Shown piece by piece: positions 36,901 through 50,700 of a DNA stretch of 64,000 nt (within the stretch, counting starts at the first letter, position 1; every line of letters begins with the position of its first letter). The notes below the pieces were generated by a model. That model was given only the letters and a program-made list of their open reading frames with translations. It had not been told where the DNA came from and did no database searches. The position numbers and the translations under genes are program-made. Source of the DNA: Synanceia verrucosa (lineage: Eukaryota; Chordata; Actinopteri; Perciformes; Synanceiidae); contig CM056561.1 of NCBI GenBank assembly GCA_029721515.1, forward strand, positions 16,098,135 to 16,162,134, written 5' to 3'.

Positions 36901-39900
36901 GGCCCGGTGAGGGCACAGGACTATGGTCGGTGCTGTCGACATCGCTGTCGCTGTTACTGGCTTCACTGTTAGCGCTGGCACCGCTGGCGTGTCGCAGCTT
37001 CTTCTTCTCATCACGCCCTTGGTTCTGGTGTTTGTAGTGCAGCACAGCCTCAAAGTTCATCACCGCCCAGGCATGCCAGGCCTACAGAAAGACAGGACCA
37101 ACTGGAAATGACTTTGTGTTCATGATGTCATTTTCCAGTTTACTGAGGGACAGATATCGCCTGGCTGTGATTATTCTGATCCAAACATATGAGTTGGAGT
37201 TGAAGTTGGATTGGGAGAGAAGTTTGGTGACATCTTTACAGCCTGCAGCATAGGCATGAACACAAAGCAGAGATGTTCTCATCGCTTCCATCACCTCATA
37301 TGTAGTTGACACATCAGAAGAGGCACCACAAGTACAAAAACAAACTGATGGTCAAAAATGATGCGCACAACAAAAAACGGGTTCTAAGGTTTTCCTGATG
37401 ACACATCAGTGTCGGTGCAACCTCCTGCCAACACAGCTGGGATTTTACTGCGGCCAGAGAAGTCAAAAGTGAAAGGTTAGAGTTAAAAGAGGGAGATGCT
37501 GACCTTGTACCAGTTGCGGTCATGCTCAGTGGAATGGCTGTAATACTGCAGAACTTTGGGAATGGTGCTCTCGTTGATGCCCTGCAGACTGAGCTGCCAT
37601 TCTCCGAGCTTCAAAAAACACCTGCATGAAGGTGAAGGGATGAAAGGACAAATAAAAAGAGAAGAGGGGGACAATTAAGATGATATTTTTTCACATTCAT
37701 CCAAAAAAAATATATTTTGGGAACAGAAAATTTAGAGGGGTCAAAGGGCAATGTTGTTAAAAGAACCTCTGCGGTAACACCACATTTAATAATGATTATA
37801 ATTTAGCTTCGCTGTGATTGTCTTGTTTTTGTAATTGTTGTCTTGTGTCTTATATGTTTGTTTTATTTTTATTACTTTTTGCTCTATCATGACTGTGTGA
37901 TTTTGAATACATCTATTGTTTCTACTTATTTTTGGTATTGTATCATTTTAAATTTGCCTAATGATTAATGTATGTTTTTAGGGTGGACCCCAGGAAGACT
38001 AGCTGCGCTTAAGGGCAAAGCTAATGGGGATCCTGATAAATAAACAAATAAACCACATTCAATGACTACATTACAACAGAAGTGAGGAAACATCACCACA
38101 AGTATATAACCATGCTTATGTTGTCACTGCTTATAGGGCGTTGGCAGTGACATTCTGTTCATCCATTCAAAAGGCAGTCCATAAAAGAGTGAGATACAAA
38201 AATCGGGATAACATGAAGGCCTCCATCAAAAGTTCTGCCACTGAAAGCAGCCATGCGTTTATCTGCTGAAAGGTTCTGGGATCACTTGTAGAGATCTTCA
38301 ATTATCTGAACCACTTTTCCTTTAAATTTACCCAACAGTGAGCTCTGTGGCTCATCCCTGAGGAGGACTTAGCTCTATCCATCACCCTCATGAACAGACA
38401 GACAAACTGTCATACTAGTTGATCTTGGCAGGGCTACGACAGATAATGCACACACAACTACAGTAAACCGAGCGACTGGTAAGCAGTGTTTTGTCGACCC
38501 CATCCCCTCAAAGTCTGAATGCTGTTCTCAGAGCACTTCCAATAAATTGTGATTTCAAGATTACGTAATTCTTCTGAGTGCTTTTCCATGCGAGCGTACA
38601 GTTCAGGTTCAGCGAGTCTGCCGTGCCAAACTGCTTCCCTAAACTGCTCTCAGGTTGAATGTTTGGGGAAGAAGCAGGAAGGAAGTGCTTGAAGATGTCT
38701 GAACAACATGTTTATTTAGAAAGCTGACGCCAGGGTTATTGATCCGCTGCAGTGACACACACCGGATTCTTTGGGGAGAGAGTAGAGGCATCCATGTGAC
38801 TTGTGAGGATGCGAGTGTCTGACTGAGAGCTCCAGGTGTGCTCCATTCCACGCAGCCGACCGGTATTCAGGAAAGTGTGTCAGCACGTCTGGAGAGGACT
38901 GACATTATACAGGTGTTTTCTCCAGCATGCATTCCTCAGACAGACAGAGTTAGATGCAAAAGTGAAAAATAAGAGCCCCCTCTGCCTACTGTCACACTTG
39001 CGTGTTGTTGTGTGTGATTTACGAGATGGGAGAGCACACATGACTGTACATTACTGTACAAGGGATTATACCTGTCAGCTCCCAAATCACTTGTTTTGAG
39101 CTGTTTGACCGACACGATACACAATGCAGTGCAGTCAAAATGAAAAACAGAATCATTCTCTCTCCTGTAATATGAAGCAGCAAACATTCAAAACCTAAAT
39201 GAGACAGCTTTAGATATCTACCTCAATTATTTTCACAAGCCCACAAGAGCATCCAAACAACTTCAAGACTTTGAAGACATTCCTGGCTATTTTTGTGAAA
39301 AGGAAATTTTCCGTTCTCTAATCGCCTAAATCAAGGCCTGAACAACACATGGTAGCCATTTGAATGTCGTGTTTCCCCCCCCCAAAAAAAAGTGGTGATG
39401 TGTTGACAACTGCTTATAACTGCAGCTTATCCCACAGCAAGACGAGGTGCTGATGATAGTGGAAAAAGTGCCAGGGCTGTTAGCCAGCAGCACTGTGGAG
39501 GAGACACACCTGGACTGTGATACCTGTAGGCATTTGGCCATGTTTGGTTTGTGATAAGTAGCTGTGTGGGACAAAGTGCCAAAAGGGATCATTTAATTGA
39601 GAGGTTTGAGGTGAGACATTCAAAGAATCTAGCCAGCTTTGCAAAAGACCACAGGGTGCCAATGGATTAGTAAAAAAGGTGCTCTGCCAAAGTGGGTCAC
39701 ATTAATGGAAAAGAAGTAGAATGCACTGTACACGACCCTGTGTGTTTACAACGCAAGGGCAGAAAATGCGTGAGGTTACTTTTTCCTTCCCTGTGTGTGT
39801 GTTTTCTCCATTGTGTTGTGGGTTTATGGAAGCTGGCTTCTGAGATTTAATACCACGGAAGCACATCTAGCTGCATGATGACACATTACTGGGAGTGAAT

Positions 39901-41714
39901 TTGACTTTCCCTTGGGAGCTTCAGACTGATGAATCCAGAAAGACAAAAGCCACGGAGCCAGCAGCAGCGCCTCAGATTTTTTGTTACATTTGTTAAAATT
40001 CTCAGAATATTCTGCTTTCATTTAGTTTATACATGCTGCCTCTGAACCTACATTACTGATCTCTAATTAATTTATGGGAACACAATCTTTATAAATGCCA
40101 CTTGCTTGTGTTATCATAATAATACTCAACAAATATAATGTCAAAGGTGCTGTGCAGTAATGTGAAACTATTTCTGAGGAAATAATACTCAATATAGCAG
40201 AAATCTATAGAGATGTGAGACAGCTAATTACACAGATTTGCAACTAACATTCTAGTGACTCATTTTCTTGTCTTGTGTTTATGACTTAAGAACAGGTGGA
40301 TCCTAGCAAAAATGTTTTTGCTAGGATCTTTTTTAGTTTTTAGATCCTTATTATTGAAAAAGGTGATTTTTTTTTTGCAAGGATTAATTTTCTAAATTTT
40401 GTTTTTTTTTAAATCAGGTGATTTTTTTTTCCACATTCTGCCACCCACATCATAAAAAAAAAAGAACAAAAAAAAAAAAAGAAAACAGTCAAATGTTTCT
40501 TTGGCCACCTGTTCCACAGATGAAAAAGTAACTTTGAAAGATTATCTTGGCAAATGAAAAAATCTTCCTGTTCTTAAGTCATAAGCACATGAGAGAAAAC
40601 GTTTTAGGATCGCCACAATTGTTTTTCCCTCACTGGGCATTAAGGGTTTCCGTACATACCTCATTAAAAATAAAAATATCTGGACAGGTATGTAGACACT
40701 CGATATCCACCATAGGCCTTTTTCACAACAGACTGTTTGACTTGTCATAGTAAGAAAAGCACACGTGTTACTCATAAGATTACCCATGACTCTGTTCTAC
40801 TCAAGTGTCCCATAAGCTGTGCCAGTGTGACAGCATGAACAAAACCAGGACCCTGACACTGAAGCAGCTAAATGAAATTTAGCCGTCATTAATTTTATTA
40901 CCTATACCTACGCTTTTCCTACTGTGACATGTGACTCAATAGGTGGTGAGCTGCTACTGGGATTCCAGAAAAGGACAGACCTGGCCATCAGTTTGTGGAG
41001 CTCCTGCTTATGCTGTTGGTCCTCTGCTGCGATGGCGTGCTGGGCTTGCTGCTGCATCCCCTGCACAAAGTGCTGCATGTGCTGAAAGGCATCAATCTAT
41101 AGAGATACAAATGAAATACATACGGCAAATGAAGACTATGCCTATAAAGTCGCAGAGAGAAAATACTCTTGTGTGTGGTGTTTTGGTCTTCTCTGAAATC
41201 ATTTAATGCGACATTAACTTTGCACACTTTGTCACACTCACTATTTACAGTATCTGCCCAACAACAATGGACATTCTCTTCTGTTCATTTCAGCATGGCT
41301 GGACCCACCAGGAAAAATCCTCTGCTTTCATGGTAACACCGTTTTAAATCATTTAAATCAACATTACATTTAGAAAGACTGTGCTGTCTTATCGGCAGCC
41401 TGTACCATGCAGCTTGCATTTTGGATCCACAATGCAGAAAATGAGGGACGGATATACTTTTTGAGACAAAATCCAGATTGCCATGGCCATAACCTTTATA
41501 TCTTAACAATGTTTTAGAGAAGTTCACATGTATGAATTTAAAATGATTTATCAGGACATTAATTTGAAAAATGACTGAAGAAACTGTTCAGACGCAGAGT
41601 TCTAATCCATTACCCCAGATCTGCATGGTTTTCACTCAGTATCACCCCACTCATGGCAAGTATGATGAGTGGAAGTGTCCTTTCCTGTGTGTGTGTGTGC
41701 GTGTGCGCGCTCGT

Positions 41715-41755
<41 letters not shown>

Positions 41756-44700
41756 CGTGTGTGTGTGTGTTTCTATATTCTGATTAGTCTGGCGAGCAGT
41801 GCAGCTGGCCCAAGCAGCAGCAACACTTAATGCTCACACTTACCTAAGTCGCCTCGTGAGACCTGCACTCTGGAACAAAAACCACTATCCAACACCTGGC
41901 AATAAATGCGGGAGTGTTTATGCGTGTTTGGGGGTGCATATACAGTATGTGACTGTGCATGGTAGACAAATGGCACAGGGGCAGAGAGGTTCAAAACCAG
42001 GCTGCTCTGGTGACAAGTTGAAACCTACAGCTGGATCACTGCTGCTGGTAGGTGGAGGTTTGGCAGGCTGGATGCTCAGCCACAGAGAGCACAAACCATT
42101 CGGAACAAACATTCATTATTAGTACTTCTTACTTCACCTGCTGTTGCCATGGACACAAAAGATTAACAACAACAATCTAAATGTAGCTGAGTTGGCTGAT
42201 CGACTCTGTCTTGAGACATTCTGAATCTTCACTTACAAAAGCCTGAGTTATTTAGTTCTTGAACAGGATTTTCTTTTTTTTAATAATCATAAAATGCCTC
42301 TCTGTGCTCCTGTTGGGATTAATTGATTAAAAGTTTTACGACACAATCAATAACCTGGTTTGAATTACAATTCTCCTCTGTACACATGTAGTTTGTTGAT
42401 GTTAATGCTTCTTAGGCTGTCTCCCCTCACAATGTTAATTTAACTTGCTGTTTATGTCGCTAGTATTCCAATAATTTAAACCCCCCAATCTGGCACATTT
42501 CAAACTCTGATTGTTGCCTCATGTTGTATTAACAACTCAGTAATAACCAACAGAACTCCCTTTGCTGTTTTTCTGTCATATATGATGACATAAATGTACA
42601 GTTTATGACTTGTGAAAAAAGCAACAAACTAAAATTGCTTCATTGCTCCTACCTTGCGAGCACTTTTCCACATGTACTTCATATAAGCGTAGGTGACATG
42701 CGGGTGGGCTGTAGGCAGCGGGTGATCAAGTTGCTTGGAGGGGTCGACACCCAGAAGGAGCACCAGGGTCTTATGGGCCAGCGCCTGGAGGGATAAAGGG
42801 GGCAAAAGAGACAAAACATGCAAATCAATAAGTACAAGGTTTGAAAGGATCCCAGGACAATATTAGCTTAATTAAAATTGTACCATGATAAGACTATTCA
42901 TGCTTTTAGATGGTAACAATAACAAATAGGTCAGAGCATGAGAAAGTGCTGAAGATGAGTAAATTAGGAAACTATACAGAAAGTAATCACATTTCCTTCT
43001 ACATTTGTCGCTTGCCAATCACATCTTGTTTTGAAGTGACATCACAATTGGAGATTCTGGCTTTCTGTGTGTGCGCGCGCGCTCAAATGCACTCAAATGA
43101 GAGTGTGTAGAGAGGAAAAATTGGCCGATTGTCTGTCACCCTTTGCAATCAATTGGAACAACAGCGAAGCAAAGGCTGGAAAATTGTAACCGTTTAAATG
43201 TGCAGATATGCAGTTTCATTTTTCTAAACAGTGTGATTGAGGGTGTTGTATTACTTTCATCAGTGCCAATTTAAAACAGACTGAAATGAAGTTTCATGGC
43301 TGGAGGTCACGGTTGCACTTAACTTCGTCAGAGCTCCATTTCCCTTTTCCGTTTAACAAAAACTCATTTAATTAACTCTGATTTATTCCTTCTGAATGTT
43401 ATGGGTGTCGAATACAGAATACCGAGGGGCTTTTGTACAGATATGTCAATGTACTGACCAGACGCCCGCTCTTGCCACAAAGGCTGGCATACTTCAACCA
43501 AGTTCTCATGTCCTCGTGGGGGCTGATGACAAGCGATCTGACCATCAGGATTCTTTGCCAGTCCTCTACGATGCGCTGACAGCCCTGGAGGAAAACATAA
43601 AAAAAAAAATCAGAAAGGACAGACAGGTAAACGCATTAACCTTTTGTTACTCCCTTCAAAGAGAAGAACCTGCTCATTAAACTTAAAGAGAATGAACGCA
43701 CGTGAGAGAGGGGCACAGTGGAGGGGGGGGGGGGTTGCTATTACTGCCAGTGGTCCCTGTCTTAAACATGTCCACACGTGAGTACATGGTTCACGTGCCA
43801 GGAAAAAAAACCGAAAAAATACAAAACCACAAACACAGGTCTGCATTCATACATTTGTAAGTACTATTAGCTGACTTTCTCTATTAAATGTTCTCGAAAC
43901 CCTGACCTCATTCATCACTGTGATATAACACAGGGCTGCAGGAGAAGGCAAAAGCAAGCAATCCAGCCAAACCATGTGTTGTATAATCTCCTGTTTGATT
44001 TGAATTTAAGACAAATCTACAGGGGGTCAACAACATAATATAAACATCTCATGAAAAAGATGTAACTTGATTATAATTACGAACACTGCTACAAGGAGGG
44101 GGCATATTAGGTTGGCATGGCAACTGATCCTGAAATTTCATCTTGAGTGGTGATTCATTTACGTCAGTGCTTTTCGTTAAGTTTTGACCTTATTTGAAAT
44201 TTTTTGCTGTATTCCTTAGATGGTAAAAGTAAGCTTGATACATATAAGCCTTTTAGTAATGTGCTGACTAGGATTAAATACCAGTTTCTGGAGCAGGCTT
44301 AACATGATGGGAAAAGGGGCAGGTAGAATCTGGCGGAGGCTATGTTCTGTGATTAGACGTTTAGTCTGGCTTTAACTGCATGACATTGCTGACATCATTC
44401 TGCTGAGAAGCTATAAGGAACTGCCAAATTATCCAGTTCAAGGAACTTGATTGAGAGGAACAGCTGTGTATTATTGGGGGCGTCATGGTGAACAGGTGGT
44501 CTGGTTTGAATCCAGTCGTGCGTCGTTGTTACAGGTTATCTCCCTTTTTTCTCTCCACGTCCTGTCTGCCTCTTGAATGAGTATTATTGAAAAATGTCAC
44601 ACAAACCAAACACTGTGTCTTATATATACCAAATATTAAATTCACTGCCTATATGAGTAAGAGCAAGAACATTATGGTCATGGGTGAAATGCACAATATG

Positions 44701-47700
44701 TCTTTTGAAACCATTATGGGTCTCTCAATCAAAACGCAAACAAGAGTTTTGTGATGTTGTGAAGTACCGTGGGATCATTAGATTTTTCTTTACACCATTG
44801 CCATCCATGCAGTCCGCTTCTCACGGTCAAGGTTCCTTTAGTGTTCATCATTCAGGGAGTTTTTACAGGGAGCAAAATTATCCACCGAGGTCTCCTCCTT
44901 TCCAAAACCAGTCAATGTTGAAAAAAGCAATGAGAAAGGATGTCCTAGAGGTACTGCAGGCAGATGTTCTACAAGCTGAGCTGCCCCTAACGTTTGCTCA
45001 GCTATTTTTTCTTAAGAGCCAGACATAAAATTACTAAAACAAAAGGCTTAAAACAGAATAAAAGTCAGTTTCTGGCAGCTTCTGGTGGAGAACTACAACA
45101 CTGATGCATGCACAAATGGCACATGGCCCCATTGACAGGTGACCACATCTACAATTATCTTTACATGTACAAACTGAAAAATAATTTAAAAACATTTTAA
45201 TGCTGAAATGTTCCATATTATATGTTCAATATATAGTATAACTAAATGGTTTGTGAGTGTAGAGGAGCACAGGGAAGATCAGTAAAGAAAGAGGAAGTTG
45301 GAACTGATGTCAACTGAACTTTTTGTGAAAGTAAAGTCAAGAAGACGTATGATCCTGAGAAGAATGGGGAATGAAAGCAACAACTCATTCTGACACATTT
45401 ACCCACAAGTGGTGGGGAGCAGTGTTTTCATATGCTGTGTGCTGTACCTCTAATCCTTTGATGGGGGAGAGAATGCTATAGAAAGAAAGAGCGGGACAGT
45501 GACTCCCTGACAGATGTGGGAGGTCAGCCTTCAATAAATCATAAAGACAAGAAATCTGTCAGGCAGCAGAGAGCCAGCTCTGGTGCTATTATGGGCCCTG
45601 TCTGTTTGCTCAAGAAGACCCCTCTTGATCCGAAATACCTCCTCCAACCAACCTCCATCTGTTATGAATGGAAAAAGTCAAGATGTTCAAGAGTATCTTC
45701 ATTTTACTGCTAATGGATTTAAGTGTGTGTGGAACAGTTTCCATTCAACAGTCGAGCAAATGTTAGAGAAAGGTTTAAAAATGTCACAAGTGACTTAGTA
45801 AGATATAGGTGCATTTCTAACATCTGCATAATAACACTCGACATGGAAAAAAACAGTTTGGTTGAAAACAGTGCTTTATCCAACACACAAAACAAAAAAT
45901 ATACAGCAAAATACTACAATTCATCAACTAATCTGCACCATTTTTCTCTTTCATTTCCCCCACATGTGCTACTTTGCTTTACGTATCAGTGATGAAATGC
46001 AAATGACGGACACTTATTTTTGAGGCTCATCAATTTGGCTGGCTGCTTAAGAAACAGCAACAAAAAAAAAAAAAAAAAAAAAAAAAAAGGGAGAACATGT
46101 AAACTCCGCACAGAAAGGCCCCAGGCTAGGAATCGAACCTGGTACCTTCTTGCTGTGATGCAACAGTACTAACCACTTCACCACCGTGCCACCTGCTGCA
46201 AACATGAATCACAATATCATTGGGTTTTTTTTTTGCCTTTTTTTGAGTCATAGTGATTGTCTTGAAAGGGGGAAGGCGAGAAGGAACGACATACAGCAGA
46301 GGGCCACGGTCTGAATTTGAACGCAGGTCACTGGTATGGACCGAGTCTTGTTCTACCTGGTGAGATACCCAGTCATCAGACATTTATTCATGCAGTCAAA
46401 ATGAGCACTGTCTTTGTTTTCCACCAAATTCTCCCTTGCTGTGACCTTCTGATGTGGACAGACCTCCAGACGCAGTTAAGTGTTCTGACATTTGCACTCA
46501 GCGCCCTCTGGTCAAGCGCATGCATTCTTCAGACAAATCTCACTCAGCTGCCGTAAAGGTGAAGCATGACACTGGTTTTTGGAATACCAACAAGGACTGA
46601 GGGTAAGTAAATGCTGTCTAACTGAGCAGCTTGGATACCATGGCATCAGGATTAGTGCATCACAGATGATCAGTTTTTCTGCCTGACTTAAATTCTTACC
46701 TCAGCATGCACACAGAAGGCTGAGACCTTTCAGCCAATCACATTTTTAATTCAGCTAAAAAAAGATCAAAATGGAAAGGATGAACTCGAACCGTATTATC
46801 TTAGATTGGACGGCACTTGTCTCAAATTTCTTGGCGGGTAGCACAAGTTTCCCCAACCGCTTGTGGATTTTGTGGTTCTTCCACACGGCCTGCTGTCTCA
46901 TTGAACATCATGTACAACACTATAATTCACAATTAATAATGATAATATCAATAATCATAATCAGTCTAAGGATGAGCTTGAATGGAGCTGAACAAACGAC
47001 AATTTGTTTTCTGAATATTCCTAAAAAAAAGTTAATTTTAAGCAGGCGATGGCAAAAAAGGGCAACGGTTAATCAAATGTGATCCTATGTTCTTACTTAG
47101 TAGTGTGCACATTTTTGTGGTGGTCAGTTATAATTATTGAGTAAGAAAAACTTATGGTCATGATTTTAATTTGATTTGAGTCCCTTTACTGCATGTTCCA
47201 ACTCTCAACTAGGGACTTTCATGACTTTCAGTTGATGTCCAAATCTAAAAATTCTAAAATCTAATGTCACTATCAACATGCAACTTTTCTGTTTTACCAC
47301 TGAGATCGAACTCAGTGTCCATGCTTTTCTTCTTGCCTGACATCAGCTTCAAGTGGGAAGCAAACCAAATAGAAAATGGTGACAAGACCAATAAATAATA
47401 AAAATTAGGGAACAAATATGAATCATTCCTTTCTTTGTTGACATTATTGCAAGGTTATGACTACTTTCCCCATTGACAAATAGACTAATTTGGGCAGATG
47501 TGGAAAAATCTTTGACTTCGTTCCTACTGAAGTTCATCTGGAATTGTTCAAACATCATAAATAACATTTAACAGAGGCCAATGTGAATTTACTTTTACAA
47601 ATCAACTTTAAATTTCCTTTAAAAAGTGGAAATAAACATAAAAATCTATAAGACAGTGAATCCTCCCTCGCTGAGGTATTGTGTCTGTGTGTACAGTATG

Positions 47701-50700
47701 TATAGTGTCTGGCTTGTTGTAATGTTTCCCATTAGTAATAGTAGTCTTTCCAACAGCTGCTTTACATTTAATGTTGCACACGTGGGCATTTGTGTGAGAG
47801 AGTGTGTGTCCATATATCATATGCTGCAGTTACCTGAAGCCTCTCCCACCATGTTTCTCTAATGATGTCTCTCCTCTCTGGTACCAGTTTATACTGGATC
47901 ACCTCCTCCAGCTCTGACAGCATCTGGCAAGACACCATGGCCTGGGAAACAAAAACACAAACATATACATTCTTATCCACACATTCCTTCTTAAAGTTGA
48001 CCCTTCTATGCAATAGAAAATGGGACACAAGCCTGAAATGCTTGAACACTGGTCCTTGTGTGGCATCTGTCAGAAAGGGTTAGTTATCTCCATATGATGG
48101 CTTTGTTTACAGCTGCCGTGTGTAACAACATCCCAAGTCTTGAATGCCTGCTGGAGTGTGTCTGCTGTCAGTGTTTAAGGAGAACAGCTACAGCATGTAC
48201 ATCAAAATAAGATCAACTGGTTTTCACGATAATGTTACCTGACAACATCTGTATGACAGGAACGCTGCTTCTGATGCAAAATTGTGCTCAGATAATTCCA
48301 CACATAGACAATAAACCAGGGGCAGTGGAAAAACTGTAAATATTTATGCTTTTGACATCTAAAGAGGCGAGATCAGAGACTTAAACTTTTATAAATCATC
48401 ACTTCAATAAAATTGGGTTGCCGTGGCATAATCCGTCGACATACGACTGCTGTGAAAAATGAGGCCGTCGGCTGAAGCCAAGCGTCGAATATTTTGGCTG
48501 AGTCTGCAGAACACTTACCCCGTAGGCTCGACTGTAGCTCTCTCCAGCCATGGCCGTCAGTTCCGCGTCCAGGAGGTCTCTTGCTTTATCAATACACTAG
48601 ATAAAAAGAAAAAAAAAACTTTCAGGTTGCTGTAAAATGTTCAACAAATGCCTGCGTGAATGTTACTGATGGTGCTGTTAGTGATCGCAGTAAATCCTCA
48701 ACATGAGAAACACAGATTTAATTCTTAACTTAATTGTCTCCCTGAGAAACTCCAAACTTTCAGTAAAGCTACCAAACAGCAATAATGGCCTTTCCAGTAA
48801 CATAAGATGACCCCAGAATGTACCATGACACAGCGTCTCATCATCCTAAAAACTTCCTGCATCAGGACCAGCCAGGTATTGGAGTAAACCCAAGCAATAA
48901 AAACACCTTGTACAAATGAGTAAAGGCAAGTTATTGCTTGCTGCACACACCCTTTTCACTTAAGTGCAGCCAACAGAGACACATTAGAGACTCTAGGACG
49001 AGAATGCCTGCTCGTTTAGCAAAATGGTTTGATGCACTGATGAGTGCCAATCATTTTATGAGGAGAGGGATATGAACTGTTGAAAGCAACACTGTAAAAG
49101 TTATGTAACCATGATTGTGGAGGTCAAATGTATCTTTAAAAATGGAGACAATCATTGGATGGGATCACACCAGGCACAACGCCAAACTTATCTCCTGTGC
49201 CCTCACTCAGACCACACCCATCTTAAACTTCAACCCTCATTTTGGTCTCAACTACATTTACTGTATCTTGCATGGTTGTGACGCTATTGTGTTGACAATA
49301 TCTGTTCACACCCAGTCAGACAGAAATATAAACTAACACCTGGACACACACAATTCCAGCATCTCTGTCACAGCTGATAAGTCAGATTTCACATGCACAT
49401 TCAGAGGAAGGGATTACAGAGTGATAGACAATAATTCAAAATAGAGACCGTTAGTCATGATTCCCACCATGACTGTGATGCTAATTCCCGAAATGCTTTC
49501 ACAGTGTTTCACCGACTGTCAGAGTACATTCATGCCCTAAAATATTTTTCCTGCCTTCCTGTTATTTTGAATGTATTTCTGCATATTACTGACTCATTTG
49601 TAACCTTCCACTTCCCTGACTTTTCGTAACAGCGCTACACTGCTCCAAATTCAAGAATACTGCAGACATTCCATCACCAGGGAAAACCCTGAGGGGTGGA
49701 AAAACAGTAACAGAGAAAAAGAGAGCAGAGCAGCGTAGAGGACAAACAAGGACACAAGTAGTATGGCTGAAAGCGTGCGGATTTCTCGAGCTTCCATGGC
49801 TGATGTTTTTGGGAACTGTTATTAGTGGGAAGGTAAAAATGGGAGGGGGGTGGGGGCTTGCGACTGAGGAAGTTCTCTGGGGCCAGGACACACAGCTGTT
49901 TCTTACCGACTCTAAACCAATTATTATTTCTTTGCAGGGAGGGAAAGGAGGAATGGCGTGCCTAAACATCTCTTCAGGCATGCACAACAAGAGGAGGAGT
50001 TAAGGGAGGATGGCTGGGACGAGGTGACAATGAGGCTGCTTCTTTACGGCCTCCTCTCAGTTATGGTCCTGTTTACTCCTGAATTACTGCGCTTGGGGCC
50101 CTTATTGGAAATGTGCAGTCCAGACGACTCCTGATAAGTGCAGTGTCTGGCTTCTGACAGCACAAACAAACCCTGACACAATTTAAAGATTTAGGTTCAA
50201 TGAGATTACTTCTAACGTTACAGTGTAATATGAAGGCCCCGTGTGGATGGGTTGGGCAAAATGAACTGCAAGGCCTAAGAAAAAAAAACATAAAACAGTT
50301 TACAAATCAAACACACACACTGGAGGACTGGCTGTATCGTGAATCTTGGTACTGCTTTACCGAAGGGAGCACGACTGCCGTGTCTACATGTCATCGCTGA
50401 AAGAAATCAAAATCCTGGAGCACGTGTCTAGTTGACGGGGGTACAGAGGTACACGAACAGCCCTATGGAATCAAAAGGACTTGAATTCGAGGATTACCAA
50501 CCACATCCGGAAGACTAGACTGAGCTCATGTTGACATTTAAGCTTTGGCCCTTGCTCCATCTGCTTCTCATTTCTCTTCCTTCATTGTGAGTGGCCTAAT
50601 TGTTGCCAAGAGTCCAAAGTCTGCTTTCCCTATTCGGCTGTTGTAGAATCCTATTGGCCACACCTGGATCCAATCTCCAAATTAGAGGAGGGAGGGCATT

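Larger units (their letters stand above)
37622..40980. other. mtor intron 37
   Basis: 3,359 bp, one of the longer introns, swollen by a non-LTR retrotransposon 3' end (about 37,780-38,053) and a nested foldback element (about 40,264-40,600). Confidence 0.6.
43585..47833. other. mtor intron 34
   Basis: 4,249 bp, the longest complete intron here. It contains a 14-bp G-run (about 43,721-43,734), a 27-bp A-run and two reverse-oriented SINEs at 46,062-46,381. A possible eroded SINE lies at about 44,475-44,600. No exons. Confidence 0.55.

Noticed and set aside
49586..49990. 134-codon frame in mtor intron 32
   Set aside because: No domain, and it sits inside an intron whose flanking exons splice cleanly without it.
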